A DNA stretch of 64,000 nt from Streptomyces sp. Q6 (GCF_036967205.1 NZ_CP146022.1:7502001-7566000); one strand, 5' to 3'; shown: positions 51,137-60,336, counted from the stretch's first letter. Numbers and translations: made by a program. Notes: generated from the sequence alone by a model not told the origin.

Positions 51137-51302
51137 GGGCAACTCCCTTGAGGGGCGGTTCGGTCGAGGGGTGCTCTCGCGAGGGCCGCGGCGGCCCGGA
51201 GACCGCCGCGGTCCGGCTGTGCGAGGCGTGAGGGACCGGCCGCGCGGGGGCGACCGCGCGACCGGTGGCTGTGTGGGGTGGTGGCGTACGGGTGGTGGCG
51301 CG

Positions 51303-52274
51303 TCAGCGCGCGGCGAGGGTCGTACGCAGAGTCGAGACCGCCAGCGCGATGGCGGCCTCGGCGGCGTGCGTCTCGCGCAGGGCGTTGAGCATCACGAAGT
51401 CGTGGATGACGCCCTGGAAGCGGACCGCGGTGACCGCGACGCCGGCCTGGCGCAGCTTGTTGGCGTACGCCTCGCCCTCGTCGCGCAGGACGTCGGCCTC
51501 ACCGGTGATGACCAGCGCGGGCGGCAGACCGGTCAGCTGCTCGGTGGTGGCACGCAGCGGGGACGCGGTGATCTGCGCCCGCTCGGCCTCGTCGATCGTG
51601 TACTGGTCCCAGAACCACTGCATGCCGTCGCGGCGCAGGAAGTAGCCCTCGGCGAACTGGCGGTACGAGCCGGTGTCGAAGTGCGCGTCGGTGACCGGGT
51701 AGAACAGCACCTGGCCCAGCAGCGGGACGTCACCGCGCTCCTTCGCCATCAGCGTCAGCGCGGCACTCATGTTGCCGCCCACCGAGTCGCCCGCCACCGC
51801 GAGGCGCGCGGCGTCCAGGCCGAACGTGGCGCCCTGGTCGACGATCCAGCGCGCCACCGCGTAGTTCTGCTCGATGGCCACCGGGTAGCGGGCCTCCGGC
51901 GAGAGGTCGTACTCGGGGAACACGACGGCCGCGCCGACGCCCACCGAGAGCTCGCGGACCAGTCGGTCATGGGTGTGCGCGTTGCCGAACACCCAGCCCG
52001 CCCCGTGGATGTAGAGGATGACCGGCAGCGGCCCCGCGAGGCCCGCGGGCCGCACGATCCGCGCCCGCACGCTTCCCGTCGGACCACCGGAGACCGTGAC
52101 CCACTCCTCGTCCACCTCCGGCAGCTCCACCGGACCGGACTGCACCTCGTCGACCGCCTTGCGCCCCTCCTCCGGCGCCAGGTCGAACAGGAACGGGGGA
52201 CGGGACGTGGCCTCCGCGAACGCGGCCGCCGCAGGTTCGAGCACCGGCACGACCGGCTCCACAGCATCCGACAT
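51303..52274 (-). CDS. Hormone-sensitive-lipase-type alpha/beta hydrolase
   Basis: A 323-aa protein. The HSL signature HGAGW at 90-94 replaces the more common HGGGW. The nucleophile is Ser164 in GDSVGG, the acid is Asp261 in GEADVLRDEG, and the base is His291 in GVIHDF. It probably hydrolyses short-chain esters or lactones. It heads a minus-strand run of three hydrolases and is divergent from the amidohydrolase gene across a 490-bp gap that carries a perfect dyad. Confidence 0.92.
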   Translation of the reverse strand: MSDAVEPVVPVLEPAAAAFAEATSRPPFLFDLAPEEGRKAVDEVQSGPVELPEVDEEWVTVSGGPTGSVRARIVRPAGLAGPLPVILYIHGAGWVFGNAHTHDRLVRELSVGVGAAVVFPEYDLSPEARYPVAIEQNYAVARWIVDQGATFGLDAARLAVAGDSVGGNMSAALTLMAKERGDVPLLGQVLFYPVTDAHFDTGSYRQFAEGYFLRRDGMQWFWDQYTIDEAERAQITASPLRATTEQLTGLPPALVITGEADVLRDEGEAYANKLRQAGVAVTAVRFQGVIHDFVMLNALRETHAAEAAIALAVSTLRTTLAAR

Positions 52275-52564
52275 GAAAGCTCCTCAGAAAATCGGCGCAC
52301 ACCGGTCCGTCCGGCGCGACGACCTCCGGCCGGAAACGACAACGGCTCGGAGGGATGCCGCAAAGCTAAAGGCGCCGGAACGCGGTGAATTGCCCAGCAG
52401 TGCACCGCGTATGCCCTGACAGCGCACTGCGCCCGGCCGGTGCGCTCTCGGTATCGGCGCAGTGCGCTGCGGGGAAACTCGGGCGACCTGGACCCGCATA
52501 ACGTGGTGGTGCAGTCGCGGGCCGCCTGTTCCTCCGGGAAACCGGTGGCCGCCGGGAGAAAGAA

Positions 52565-52589
52565 GCGTGAATTCCCGCGGAATTCACGC
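52565..52589. promoter_or_regulatory. Perfect 10-bp inverted repeat, operator candidate
   Basis: GCGTGAATTC (52565-52574), a 5-nt spacer, then GAATTCACGC (52580-52589). It lies in the 490-bp gap between divergent hydrolase and amidohydrolase genes, is more AT-rich than its surroundings and has no T-tract, so a protein-binding site fits better than a terminator. The rest of the gap (52275-52765) holds no gene. Confidence 0.6.
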
Positions 52590-52638
52590 CACTCGTTCAC
52601 GTCACGAGCCGCGCCTCGGGTCGATCCAGGTGATTCCC

Positions 52639-52690
52639 GTGCGAGCCGGTGCGAGCCGAGGGCGTGCCAGTGCGAGCCGAGGGCGTGCCG
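52639..52690. repeat. Tandem repeat, 21-bp unit, 2.5 copies
   Basis: A 10-bp partial copy (GTGCGAGCCG) is followed by two 21-bp copies (52649-52669 and 52670-52690) that differ only in the last base. It lies about 75 bp upstream of the amidohydrolase gene. Confidence 0.85.
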
Positions 52691-52765
52691 CCCTTTTCTT
52701 CTCCGCCGCGCTGCTGACAGCCGAACGCAATCGACGTTGTTCATCCCGCAGGAGGGTGTCGAAAG

Positions 52766-54655
52766 GTGTCGACGATGCCGGCCGGGGGACTCATGCCCCG
52801 GGCCACCGACGACGCGGCGGACCTGATCGTCCGCAACGCGAAGATACATACGGGCGATCCGTCCAGGCCGCAGGCCGAGGCGCTCGCCATCAAGGACGGA
52901 GTCATCACGGTCGTCGGCGACGACAACGACGTGGCCCCACAGGTCGGTCCGGGCACGACCGTGGTCGACGGCCTCGGCCGCCGGATGATCCCCGGGCTCA
53001 ACGACGCGCACCTGCACGTCATCCGGGGCGGCCTCAACTACGTACTGGAGCTGCGCTGGGACGGCGTGCCCACGCTCCGGCAGGGCCTGGCGATGCTGCG
53101 CGAGCAGGCCGCCCGCACCCCGAAGGGCCAGTGGGTACGGGTGGTCGGCGGCTGGTCGGCCGAGCAGTTCGCCGAACGCCGGCTGCCGACCGTCGCCGAG
53201 CTGAACGCGGCGGCGCCGGACACCCCGGTCTTCGTCCTGCACCTGTACCAGGCCGCGGTCCTCAACCGCGCGGCGCTCAAGGCGGCCGGCTTCACCCGGG
53301 ACACCCCGGACCCCAGGGGCGGGCAGATCGTCCGGGGCCGGGACGGCGAGCCGACCGGCATGCTCCTCGCCGCCCCCAGCGCGCTGATCCTCTATGCGAC
53401 CCTGGCCAAGGCGCCGGTGCTCGAAGGAGAGGACAGGAAGACCTCCACCCGGCATTTCCTGCGCGAGCTGAACCGATTCGGGCTCACCTCCGCCATCGAC
53501 GCCGCCGGCGGATTCCAGAATTTCCCCGACAACTACAGCACCGTCGTGGAACTCGCCGAAGCCGGCCAGCTCTCCGTACGCATCGCCTATCACCTGTTCC
53601 CGCAGACCGCGGGCCAGGAGATCGACGATCTCACCCGTTGGGTCGAGACCGTCAGGCCCGAGGACGGCGACGCATGGCTGCGCCTCAACGGCGCGGGCGA
53701 GAATCTCACCTGGGCCGCCGCCGATTTCGAGAATTTCGCGCAGCCCCGTCCCGCGCTCGCCTCCGGATACGAGGAACAATTCGAGAAGGCCGTACGCCTC
53801 CTCATGGAGAACGGCTGGGGTTTCCGGCTGCACGCCACCTACGACGAGACGATCCGCCGCGATCTCGCCGTGTTCGAGAAACTGGCCGCCGAAGGGCTCT
53901 TCCCGGCGGGCAACCGCTGGTTGTTCGACCACGCGGAGACCGTCTCGGCGGACAGCCTCGACCGCATCACCGCGCTCGGCGGCGCGCTGTCCGTGCAGAA
54001 CCGGCTGTCGTTCCAGGGTGAGGCGTTCCTGCGCCGCTACGGGCCGGGCATCGCGGCGGACGCCCCGCCGATCGGCGCCATGCTGGAGCGCGGTCTGACC
54101 GTCGGCGCCGGCACCGACGCCACCCGGGTCTCCTCCTACAACCCGTGGCTCGCCCTGCACTGGCTGGTCACCGGACGCAGCGTCGGCGACCTCGTGCTGC
54201 GCCCGCCGCACAACCGCGTCGACCGGCGCACCGCCCTGGCCATGTTCACCGAGGCGGGCGCCTCGCTGACCGGCGAGCAGGACGTCAAGGGCGTGCTGCG
54301 CCCGGGGTTCCTGGGCGACCTGGCGCTGCTGTCCGAGGACTACTTCACCGTGCCCGAGCCGGACATCGTGCACATCGAGTCCCTGCTGACCGTCGTCGGC
54401 GGCCGCATCGTGCACGCCGTGGCCGAGTACGAGGGACTCGACGAGGAACTTCCGCCGGTCAGCCCTGCCTGGAGCCCGGTGGCCCACTACGGCGGCTACC
54501 AGGCGACGCCGCCCACCGGTCTCTCGGGCACCCGCCAGGCCGAACTCCTGGGCCAGGCCGTCGCGGAGTCCGAGCAGCACCGCCAGTGGCGTGCCCGCCG
54601 GGGCCTCACGCCGCCGACCGCGACCACCTCCTTCGACCCCTGCTTCGCGCTCTGA
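52766..54655 (+). CDS. YtcJ-like amidohydrolase (amidohydrolase_3 family)
   Basis: A 629-aa protein. AGGAGGG precedes the GTG at 52766; an ATG nine bases on is possible. Metal-ligand pattern: NDAHLHV (HxH) after the VDGLGRRMIPGL entry strand, FRLHAT, LFDHAET and a late AGTDATRVSSYNPW supplying the Asp. A beta-sandwich frames the barrel (ADLIVRNAKIHTGD, GDLALLSEDYF). These are cytosolic metal-dependent hydrolases of amide or cyclic C-N bonds. With the isochorismatase-type gene that follows and the hydrolases opposite, it suggests a small catabolic unit. Substrate unknown. Confidence 0.9.
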   Translation: MSTMPAGGLMPRATDDAADLIVRNAKIHTGDPSRPQAEALAIKDGVITVVGDDNDVAPQVGPGTTVVDGLGRRMIPGLNDAHLHVIRGGLNYVLELRWDGVPTLRQGLAMLREQAARTPKGQWVRVVGGWSAEQFAERRLPTVAELNAAAPDTPVFVLHLYQAAVLNRAALKAAGFTRDTPDPRGGQIVRGRDGEPTGMLLAAPSALILYATLAKAPVLEGEDRKTSTRHFLRELNRFGLTSAIDAAGGFQNFPDNYSTVVELAEAGQLSVRIAYHLFPQTAGQEIDDLTRWVETVRPEDGDAWLRLNGAGENLTWAAADFENFAQPRPALASGYEEQFEKAVRLLMENGWGFRLHATYDETIRRDLAVFEKLAAEGLFPAGNRWLFDHAETVSADSLDRITALGGALSVQNRLSFQGEAFLRRYGPGIAADAPPIGAMLERGLTVGAGTDATRVSSYNPWLALHWLVTGRSVGDLVLRPPHNRVDRRTALAMFTEAGASLTGEQDVKGVLRPGFLGDLALLSEDYFTVPEPDIVHIESLLTVVGGRIVHAVAEYEGLDEELPPVSPAWSPVAHYGGYQATPPTGLSGTRQAELLGQAVAESEQHRQWRARRGLTPPTATTSFDPCFAL

Positions 54656-54703
54656 GAACGGTCGCGCTCTGAGAACGGTCGAGCGCAGAGAACGGTCGAG
54701 CGC
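54653..54703. repeat. Tandem repeat, 17-bp unit x 3, starting in the amidohydrolase stop codon
   Basis: Three copies of (T/A)GAGAACGGTCG(C/A)GC(T/G)C at 54653-54669, 54670-54686 and 54687-54703. The first copy includes the TGA stop. Confidence 0.85.
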
Positions 54704-54777
54704 CGCGGACCATCGCGCTCCGCGCACGTCCGGGCGCTCGGCTCAACCCCTCCATCCCCCTCATGAAAGGCATCCCC

Positions 54778-55440
54778 ATGGTCGACATCTCCGAGGTCAC
54801 CGCAACCCCCGCCCCCGACCTGCTGACCCCCGACAACTGCGCCGTGCTGTTCGTGGACCACCAGCCGCAGATGTTCTTCGCCGCCGGGAGCGCCGACCGC
54901 TCCTCGGTCATCAACGCCACCGTCGGACTCGCCAAGGCGGCCAAGGTCTTCGGCGTACCCGTGGTGCTGAGCACGGTGGCCGCCGAATCGTTCTCCGGGC
55001 CGCTCATGCCGCAGCTCACCGACGTCCACCCCGACCAGAAGATCATCGACCGTACGTCGATGAACGCCTGGGAGGACGTCCCCTTCGTGGAGGCCGTCAA
55101 GGCGACCGGGCGCAAGAAGCTCGTCATCGCCGGTCTGTGGACCGAGGTCTGCGTCGTCCTGCCGACCCTCTCCGCGCTCGCCCAGGGATACGAGGTCTAC
55201 GTCGTCACCGACGCGTCCGCCGGCGTCAGCCCGCAGGCGCACGAGCACGCCGTGCAGCGCATGATCCAGGCCGGTGCCGTTCCCGTGACCTGGGTGCAGG
55301 TGCTCCTCGAACTCCAGCGGGACTGGGCGCGCACCGAGACCTATGTGCCGGTCACGGACGTCGTGAAGGAGCACGCGGGCGCCTACGGCCTCGGCGTCGT
55401 CTACGCGCAGGCCGTCATCGGAGCCCACGCGGCCGGCTGA
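54778..55440 (+). CDS. YcaC-like isochorismatase-family hydrolase
   Basis: A 220-aa protein. ATG 54778 follows GAAAGG; an ATG five codons upstream lacks a ribosome binding site. The catalytic triad pattern is complete: Asp in AVLFVDHQ, Lys in the ATGRKKLVIAGLW strand, and Cys in TEVCVVLP with the cis-peptide region before it. The family hydrolyses amides or is of unknown substrate (YcaC). No signal peptide. It lies 122 bp after the amidohydrolase gene, with a 17-bp repeat between them. Confidence 0.9.
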   Translation: MVDISEVTATPAPDLLTPDNCAVLFVDHQPQMFFAAGSADRSSVINATVGLAKAAKVFGVPVVLSTVAAESFSGPLMPQLTDVHPDQKIIDRTSMNAWEDVPFVEAVKATGRKKLVIAGLWTEVCVVLPTLSALAQGYEVYVVTDASAGVSPQAHEHAVQRMIQAGAVPVTWVQVLLELQRDWARTETYVPVTDVVKEHAGAYGLGVVYAQAVIGAHAAG

Positions 55441-55486
55441 TCCGGCCGGCAGGGACCGGCCGTCGGAAGCGGCGGCCACGAAGCGA

Positions 55487-55570
55487 CCAGCAGTGAACAG
55501 CCAGCAATGAACAGCCAGCAGTGAACAGCCAGCAGTGAACAACCAGCAGTGAACAGCCCGCAGCGAGCAG
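55487..55570. repeat. Tandem repeat, 14-bp unit x 6
   Basis: Units of CCAGCAGTGAACAG, five nearly perfect and a sixth degenerate, fill most of the gap between the YcaC-like and DoxX genes. Single-base variants mark units 2 and 4. Confidence 0.92.
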
Positions 55571-55594
55571 GCAGTCAGGAACAGGTGGGAGCCA

Positions 55595-56119
55595 ATGGAC
55601 AGCGGACTCTTGGTGCTGCGCCTGGTGGTGGGAGTTCTCATCGCCGGGCACGGAGTGCAGAAGGTCAGTTTCCGGCTGGGCGGCAAGGGCCTCGCCGGCG
55701 GAACCGACGAGTTCCGGCGCGACGGCTTCCGTGGCGGGCGGCTCACGGCGCTGGCCGCCGGCACCAGCCAGATCGGGGCCGGCCTGTTCCTGGCGGCCGG
55801 GCTGCTCACCCCCTTGGCGGGCATGGCGGCCATGGGCGTCATGACCGTGGCGAGCACCGTGAAGTGGAGTAGGGGACTGTGGGTGCAGGACGACGGCTAC
55901 GAGTACCCGATGGTGCTCGTCGTCGTCGGAGCGGTCCTCGCGCTCACCGGCCCCGGTCGGTTCTCGGTCGACCACGTGCTCGGCGTCGACCCCTGGCCCG
56001 TGTGGACCGGGGTCGCCGCGATCGTGCTGGGTCCGGCCGGAGGACTGCTCACCCGTGTGACCCTGCGCCGCCCCGCCGTACCGGAAGGAACACCCCGTCA
56101 TGCGCAAGCTGCTGACTGA
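55595..56119 (+). CDS. DoxX-family membrane protein
   Basis: A 174-aa protein preceded by GGTGGGAG. Four hydrophobic segments are visible (LLVLRLVVGVLIAGHGVQKV, IGAGLFLAAGLLTPLAGMAA, MVLVVVGAVLALTG, WTGVAAIVLGPAGGLL). The first ends in GHGVQK, typical of the DoxX family. DoxX-like proteins sit in the inner membrane and are linked to redox or thiol stress. The DUF1275 gene starts inside its last codons. Confidence 0.88.
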   Translation: MDSGLLVLRLVVGVLIAGHGVQKVSFRLGGKGLAGGTDEFRRDGFRGGRLTALAAGTSQIGAGLFLAAGLLTPLAGMAAMGVMTVASTVKWSRGLWVQDDGYEYPMVLVVVGAVLALTGPGRFSVDHVLGVDPWPVWTGVAAIVLGPAGGLLTRVTLRRPAVPEGTPRHAQAAD

Positions 56120-56837
56120 CGCGGCCCACACGCTGGTCCCGCCCAAGGGGGACCGGCACGGCCCGCTCATGCCGCTGATGCTGACGCTGACGGTGGTGAC
56201 CGGCGTCGTCGACGCGGTGAGCTATTTGTCGCTCGGCCACGTCTTCGTCGCCAACATGACCGGCAACGTGGTCTTCCTCGGGTTCGCCCTGGCGGGCGCC
56301 GCCGGCCTGTCCGCGTCCGCCTCGGTCGTCGCCATGGCGTCGTTCCTCGTCGGCGCGCTGGCGGGAGGCCGGTTCGGCACGCGGTTCGCCGCGCACCGGG
56401 GACGGCTGCTGACCGTCGCCACGGCGCTCCAGACGCTGCTGGTCGCCGGAGCCGTCGTGGCGGCCGCCGTCACGCACGGCACTCCGGGAACCGGGGTCCG
56501 GTACACCCTGATCGTGCTGCTCGGCCTGGCCATGGGGTCGCAGAACGCGGTCGCGCGGCGCCTCGGCGTCCCGGACCTGACCACGACCGTCCTCACGCTG
56601 ACCCTGACGGGGCTCGCCGCGGACTCGCTCCCGGCGGGAGGGGAGGCTCCCCGTCCGGGGCGGCGCCTGCTCTCCGTCCTCGCGATGTTCGTCGGGGCCC
56701 TGGCGGGCGCGCTGGCGCTGCTCCACGCCGACCTCGTGCTCGCCCTCGGCCTGGCGCTGGCGCTGCTCGTCGTAACCTCGGTCGCCGTGCACCGTCTCTC
56801 CGGCTCGGACGCGCCGTGGATCAAGCCGCTGGGCTGA
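56100..56837 (+). CDS. DUF1275 (YoaK-like) membrane protein
   Basis: A 245-aa protein with a 20-nt overlap with the DoxX gene. Six hydrophobic segments; the family motifs VTGVVDAVSYLSLGHVFVANM and TGNVVFLG are intact, as is GSQNAVARRLGVPDLTTTVL in the second half. Cytoplasmic membrane; transport function suspected but unproven. Confidence 0.9.
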   Translation: MRKLLTDAAHTLVPPKGDRHGPLMPLMLTLTVVTGVVDAVSYLSLGHVFVANMTGNVVFLGFALAGAAGLSASASVVAMASFLVGALAGGRFGTRFAAHRGRLLTVATALQTLLVAGAVVAAAVTHGTPGTGVRYTLIVLLGLAMGSQNAVARRLGVPDLTTTVLTLTLTGLAADSLPAGGEAPRPGRRLLSVLAMFVGALAGALALLHADLVLALGLALALLVVTSVAVHRLSGSDAPWIKPLG

Positions 56838-57153
56838 CGCGGCGTTCGTGCGCCCCTGCCCGCGGTGCGGAAACCGGGGGCGCAGCAGCGGGCCACGACC
56901 CCCGCCCCGCGAGCCGACGGGCCCGTTCCTGGCTGACCGGAAGGCCATCAGCTACGTCCGCCCGTACAGCTACCCGTACAGCCGCCCCGCACGGCGGGGG
57001 AGTACGACGCTGCACTCGGGGACCAGAATCCGTGCGCTCTCGGTCATGACGTACCCGCCGGCCCGGCCTACCGTGACCGAGGCCTGCATCCCGCACGGCA
57101 CGGGCGACCCGCACCGCCGGCGGCCCGCACTCCCCCCATCGGCAGGGACCAGC
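56838..57153. other. Intergenic region upstream of the MFS gene
   Basis: No gene, terminator or repeat recognised in about 315 bp. A plus-strand frame is open through it but lacks coding character before ATG 57154. Confidence 0.5.
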
Positions 57154-58833
57154 ATGAGCACCGCACCATCGGCGAAGGGCGCCCCGGCGGGGGACTCGCC
57201 CTGGGCGCCCCTCGCGGCCCGCGTCTTCCGCGCGCTGTGGATCGCCCAACTCGTGTCCAACGTCGGCAGTTGGATGCAGACGGTCGGCGCCCAGTGGCTG
57301 CTCATCGGGCACGACGCCACGCTGGTGACGCTCGTGCAGACGGCCGCCGGCCTCCCCGTCGTGCTGCTGGCCCTGCCGTCCGGGGTGCTGGCCGACCGCT
57401 ACGACCGCCGCGCGGTGCTGATCACCGCTCAGGTCGCCATGCTGGCCGTCTCGACGAGCCTGACCGTGCTGGCGTTCCGCGACGCGCTCACCCCCGCGCT
57501 GCTGCTCGGCCTGACCTTCCTGCTGGGCTGCGGCACCGCCCTGATGGGCCCGGCCTGGCAGGCCGTCCAGCCCGAACTGGTGGAACGCCGACAGCTCGGG
57601 CAGGCGGCCGCGCTCGGCGCCGTGAACATGAACCTGGCCCGTGCCGTCGGACCGGCGCTCGGCGGCGCGGTGGTCGCGGCGGCCGGCGCGGGCTGGGTCT
57701 TCGCCTTCAACGCACTGTCGTACCTCGGCATCACCGCCGTACTGGCGCTCTGGCGGCGACCGGCCCCCGAACTCCCCGTCGCCCGGGGCGAGAAGCTCCT
57801 GGCCGCCACGCACGCCGCCCGCCGCTACGTCCTGAACGCGCCCGGGGTCCGCCGCGTCCTGCTCCGCACGGCCCTGTTCATCCCCGGCGGCGCCGCCTTG
57901 TGGTCCCTGCTGCCCCTGGTCGCGAGCCGCTCGCTCGGGCTCGGCTCGGGCGGGTACGGGCTGCTGCTCGGTGTGGTCGGGGGCGGCGCGGTCGCCGGGG
58001 CCTTCGCGCTGCCCGCGATCCGGCGGCGCTGCGGCGTCAACGGGCTGCTCGCGGCGGGGCCGCTCGTCCTCGCCTGCGTGCTGGTGGTGCTGGCCACGGT
58101 TCGCACGCCCTGGGTGGCCGCGGTGGCGCTGCTGCCCGCCGGCCTCGCCTGGATCGCCGTCCTGTCGACGCTGAACGCGGCCGTCCAGGCGCGGCTGCCC
58201 GGCTGGGTCAGGGCCCGTGGCCTCGCCGTCTATCTGCTGGTCTTCCAGGGCGGGCAGGCGCTCGCGGCGCCGCTGTGGGGCCTGCTGGCCGAGTGGCTGG
58301 GGGTGACCAGTGCCCTGTTCATCGGCGGCGCACTGCTGCTGGCCGGAGCCGCGACCCTGCGGCGGTGGCCGCTGGGCGGCACGGACGACATCGACCCGAC
58401 GCCGTCGGACCACTGGCCCGAGCCGCCCCTGGTGTTCGTGCCGGGGCAGGACGACGGGCCCGTGCTCGTGACCGTCGTCCACCGCGTCCCGTCCGCCAAC
58501 TGGGCGGCGTTCACCGGCCGCATGGACCGTGTCGCCCGCTCGCGCCGACGGGCCGAGGCCCTGTCCTGGGGTCTCTACCAGGACGGCAAGGAGCCGGAGC
58601 GGTTCATCGAGACCTACCTGGTCGCCTCCTGGGCGGAGCATCTCGACCAGCACCACACGCGGACCACGGCCACGGACCGCCGCCAGGAGGAACTGGCCCG
58701 CGCGCTCACCGAGCCGGGCACGACGCCCGAGGTGACCCACGCCTTCGACGCCACGGCCGGTCCGGTGGTCACCGAAACGGATCCGGCACGACCGGGACCG
58801 GACGCCGAACGCGTGCCGAGCGCCACGTCCTGA
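57154..58833 (+). CDS. MFS_3-type exporter with C-terminal soluble domain
   Basis: A 559-aa protein. Residues 20-420 contain 10-12 hydrophobic segments starting with FRALWIAQLVSNVGSWMQTV, and the MFS loop GVLADRYDRRAVL between helices 2 and 3. Residues about 430-540 are soluble (LVTVVHRVPSANWAAFTGRM, FIETYLVASWAEHLDQH), like the ABM-type extension common in this subfamily. These proteins usually export siderophores or drugs. It begins 320 nt after the DUF1275 gene and is the nearest exporter to the RiPP cluster, though 14 kb away. Confidence 0.9.
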   Translation: MSTAPSAKGAPAGDSPWAPLAARVFRALWIAQLVSNVGSWMQTVGAQWLLIGHDATLVTLVQTAAGLPVVLLALPSGVLADRYDRRAVLITAQVAMLAVSTSLTVLAFRDALTPALLLGLTFLLGCGTALMGPAWQAVQPELVERRQLGQAAALGAVNMNLARAVGPALGGAVVAAAGAGWVFAFNALSYLGITAVLALWRRPAPELPVARGEKLLAATHAARRYVLNAPGVRRVLLRTALFIPGGAALWSLLPLVASRSLGLGSGGYGLLLGVVGGGAVAGAFALPAIRRRCGVNGLLAAGPLVLACVLVVLATVRTPWVAAVALLPAGLAWIAVLSTLNAAVQARLPGWVRARGLAVYLLVFQGGQALAAPLWGLLAEWLGVTSALFIGGALLLAGAATLRRWPLGGTDDIDPTPSDHWPEPPLVFVPGQDDGPVLVTVVHRVPSANWAAFTGRMDRVARSRRRAEALSWGLYQDGKEPERFIETYLVASWAEHLDQHHTRTTATDRRQEELARALTEPGTTPEVTHAFDATAGPVVTETDPARPGPDAERVPSATS

Positions 58834-58938
58834 CGCGGTCCCGGCGCGCGGCGCGTGAGGATGGCCGCCGAGGAGCCAGGGTTTACCATCAGGCATACTC
58901 GTTGAATCATGAACTAGTTTGGAGAGGGAGGGTGTGCG

Positions 58939-59928
58939 ATGAGCAACGTCGAAGCGGACCCCGCGGAGCTGCGGTGCGGGGCCACCGAGCACGGTGAACC
59001 CGGGCCACGGGTCGACGTGTTGTCGGCGAGGGACGTGCCGCTGGGCGGCCCCCGCGCGATGACCGTACGGCGCACGCTGCCGCAGCGGGCCCGGACGCTC
59101 ATCGGCGCCTGGTGCTTCGCCGACCACTACGGACCCGACGACGTGACGGTCTCGGGCGGCATGGACGTGGCGCCTCATCCGCACACCGGGTTGCAGACCG
59201 TGAGCTGGCTGTTCAGCGGGGAGATCGAGCACCGCGACAGCATGGGCAACCACGCCATGGTGCGGCCCGGTGAAGTCAACCTGATGACCGGCGGACTCGG
59301 CATCGCCCACACGGAGGTCTCCACCCCCGACACCACCATCCTGCACGGCGTGCAGTTGTGGGTCGCGCTCCCGGCGGAACACCGTGACACCGCACGGGAC
59401 TTCCGGCACCACGCGCCGCCCGCGGTCCGGGTCGGGGGAGCGGACATCCGCGTCTTCCTCGGCTCCCTCGCCGGAGACACCTCGCCCGTGCCGACCTTCA
59501 CCGCGCTGCTCGGCGCCGAACTCGTCCTCGACCCGGGAACGACCACCACCCTGACGATCGACGCCACCTTCGAGCACGGTCTCCTCGTCGACCGGGGCAC
59601 GGTCCGGATGGCCGGAACCTCCCTGGAACAGGCCGAGTTGGGCTACCTGGCCCCCGGCCACGACACCCTGACGCTCACGAACGAGACGGACGAACCCGCG
59701 CGCGTCGTCCTGCTCGGCGGCGAGCCGTTCGAGGAAGAGATCGTCATGTGGTGGAACTTCGTCGGCCGCAGCCACGCGGACATCGTCGAAGCCAGGGAAG
59801 CGTGGCAGAACGCCTCCGACCGCTTCGGCCACGTCGAGGGCTACGACGGCGACCGGATCCCGGCGCCCGCCCTCCCCAACGCCACCATCGCCCCCCGCTC
59901 CAACCCGACCCGACCGAAAGGCGCCTGA
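58939..59928 (+). CDS. Pirin-family protein
   Basis: A 329-aa protein behind GGAGAGGGAGG. It contains the N-terminal cupin metal site (MDVAPHPHTGLQTVSWLFSG, then the HTEVS histidine) and the EIEHRDSMGNHAMVRPGEVN block, with a C-terminal pirin_C domain (GEPFEEEIVMWWNFVG). Pirins are iron-binding redox sensors or quercetinase-like dioxygenases. Its stop overlaps the GNAT start (TGATG). Confidence 0.93.
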   Translation: MSNVEADPAELRCGATEHGEPGPRVDVLSARDVPLGGPRAMTVRRTLPQRARTLIGAWCFADHYGPDDVTVSGGMDVAPHPHTGLQTVSWLFSGEIEHRDSMGNHAMVRPGEVNLMTGGLGIAHTEVSTPDTTILHGVQLWVALPAEHRDTARDFRHHAPPAVRVGGADIRVFLGSLAGDTSPVPTFTALLGAELVLDPGTTTTLTIDATFEHGLLVDRGTVRMAGTSLEQAELGYLAPGHDTLTLTNETDEPARVVLLGGEPFEEEIVMWWNFVGRSHADIVEAREAWQNASDRFGHVEGYDGDRIPAPALPNATIAPRSNPTRPKGA

Positions 59929-60272
59929 TGACCCAGCAGCCCACCCCCGCCCCGCTCGTCCTGCGGGTGGACCCGCGACACCGCTACGAGATCTGCGTCT
60001 CCGACACCACCGCGGGCTTCACCGCCTACCGCGACCGTGACGACCGCCGTGTCTTCTTCCACACCGAGATCGACGAGGCGTTCGCCGGACAGGGCCTGGC
60101 CTCGGTCCTCGTCCGGGAGGCGCTGACCGACACGCGCGCGGCGGGCCTGCGGATCGTGCCCGTCTGCCCGTACGTGGACAAGTTCCTGAAGACCCACGAC
60201 GAGTTCGCCGACATCACCGACCCCGTGACGCCGGAGATCGTCGAGTGGCTGGAGGCCGAACTCGCCCGCTGA
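59928..60272 (+). CDS. YjdJ-type GNAT N-acetyltransferase
   Basis: A 114-aa protein with the short GNAT core: RVFFHTEIDEAFAGQGLASVLVREAL, including the acetyl-CoA loop GQGLAS, and IVPVCPYVDKFL. The ATG overlaps the pirin stop. A strong hairpin follows. Substrate unknown. Confidence 0.9.
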   Translation: MTQQPTPAPLVLRVDPRHRYEICVSDTTAGFTAYRDRDDRRVFFHTEIDEAFAGQGLASVLVREALTDTRAAGLRIVPVCPYVDKFLKTHDEFADITDPVTPEIVEWLEAELAR

Positions 60273-60278
60273 ACCACC

Positions 60279-60305
60279 GCCCGCCGGAGCGACGCTCCGG
60301 CGGGC
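60279..60305. terminator. Bidirectional hairpin terminator
   Basis: A perfect 12-bp stem (GCCCGCCGGAGC and complement) with a GAC loop between convergent GNAT and flavoprotein genes. Confidence 0.8.
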
Positions 60306-60336
60306 CCGTGCGACGACGGCGTCGCTCGCTGTCATG

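Noticed and set aside
51767-54727. A 986-codon minus-strand open frame
   Set aside because: Mostly antisense to the amidohydrolase gene, which has complete catalytic motifs.
55487-55570. The 14-bp repeat array as a CRISPR
   Set aside because: Units are directly contiguous with no spacers and are far too short.
56821-59832. A 1003-codon minus-strand open frame
   Set aside because: Antisense to the MFS and pirin genes; Gln/Arg/Gly-rich composition typical of shadows.
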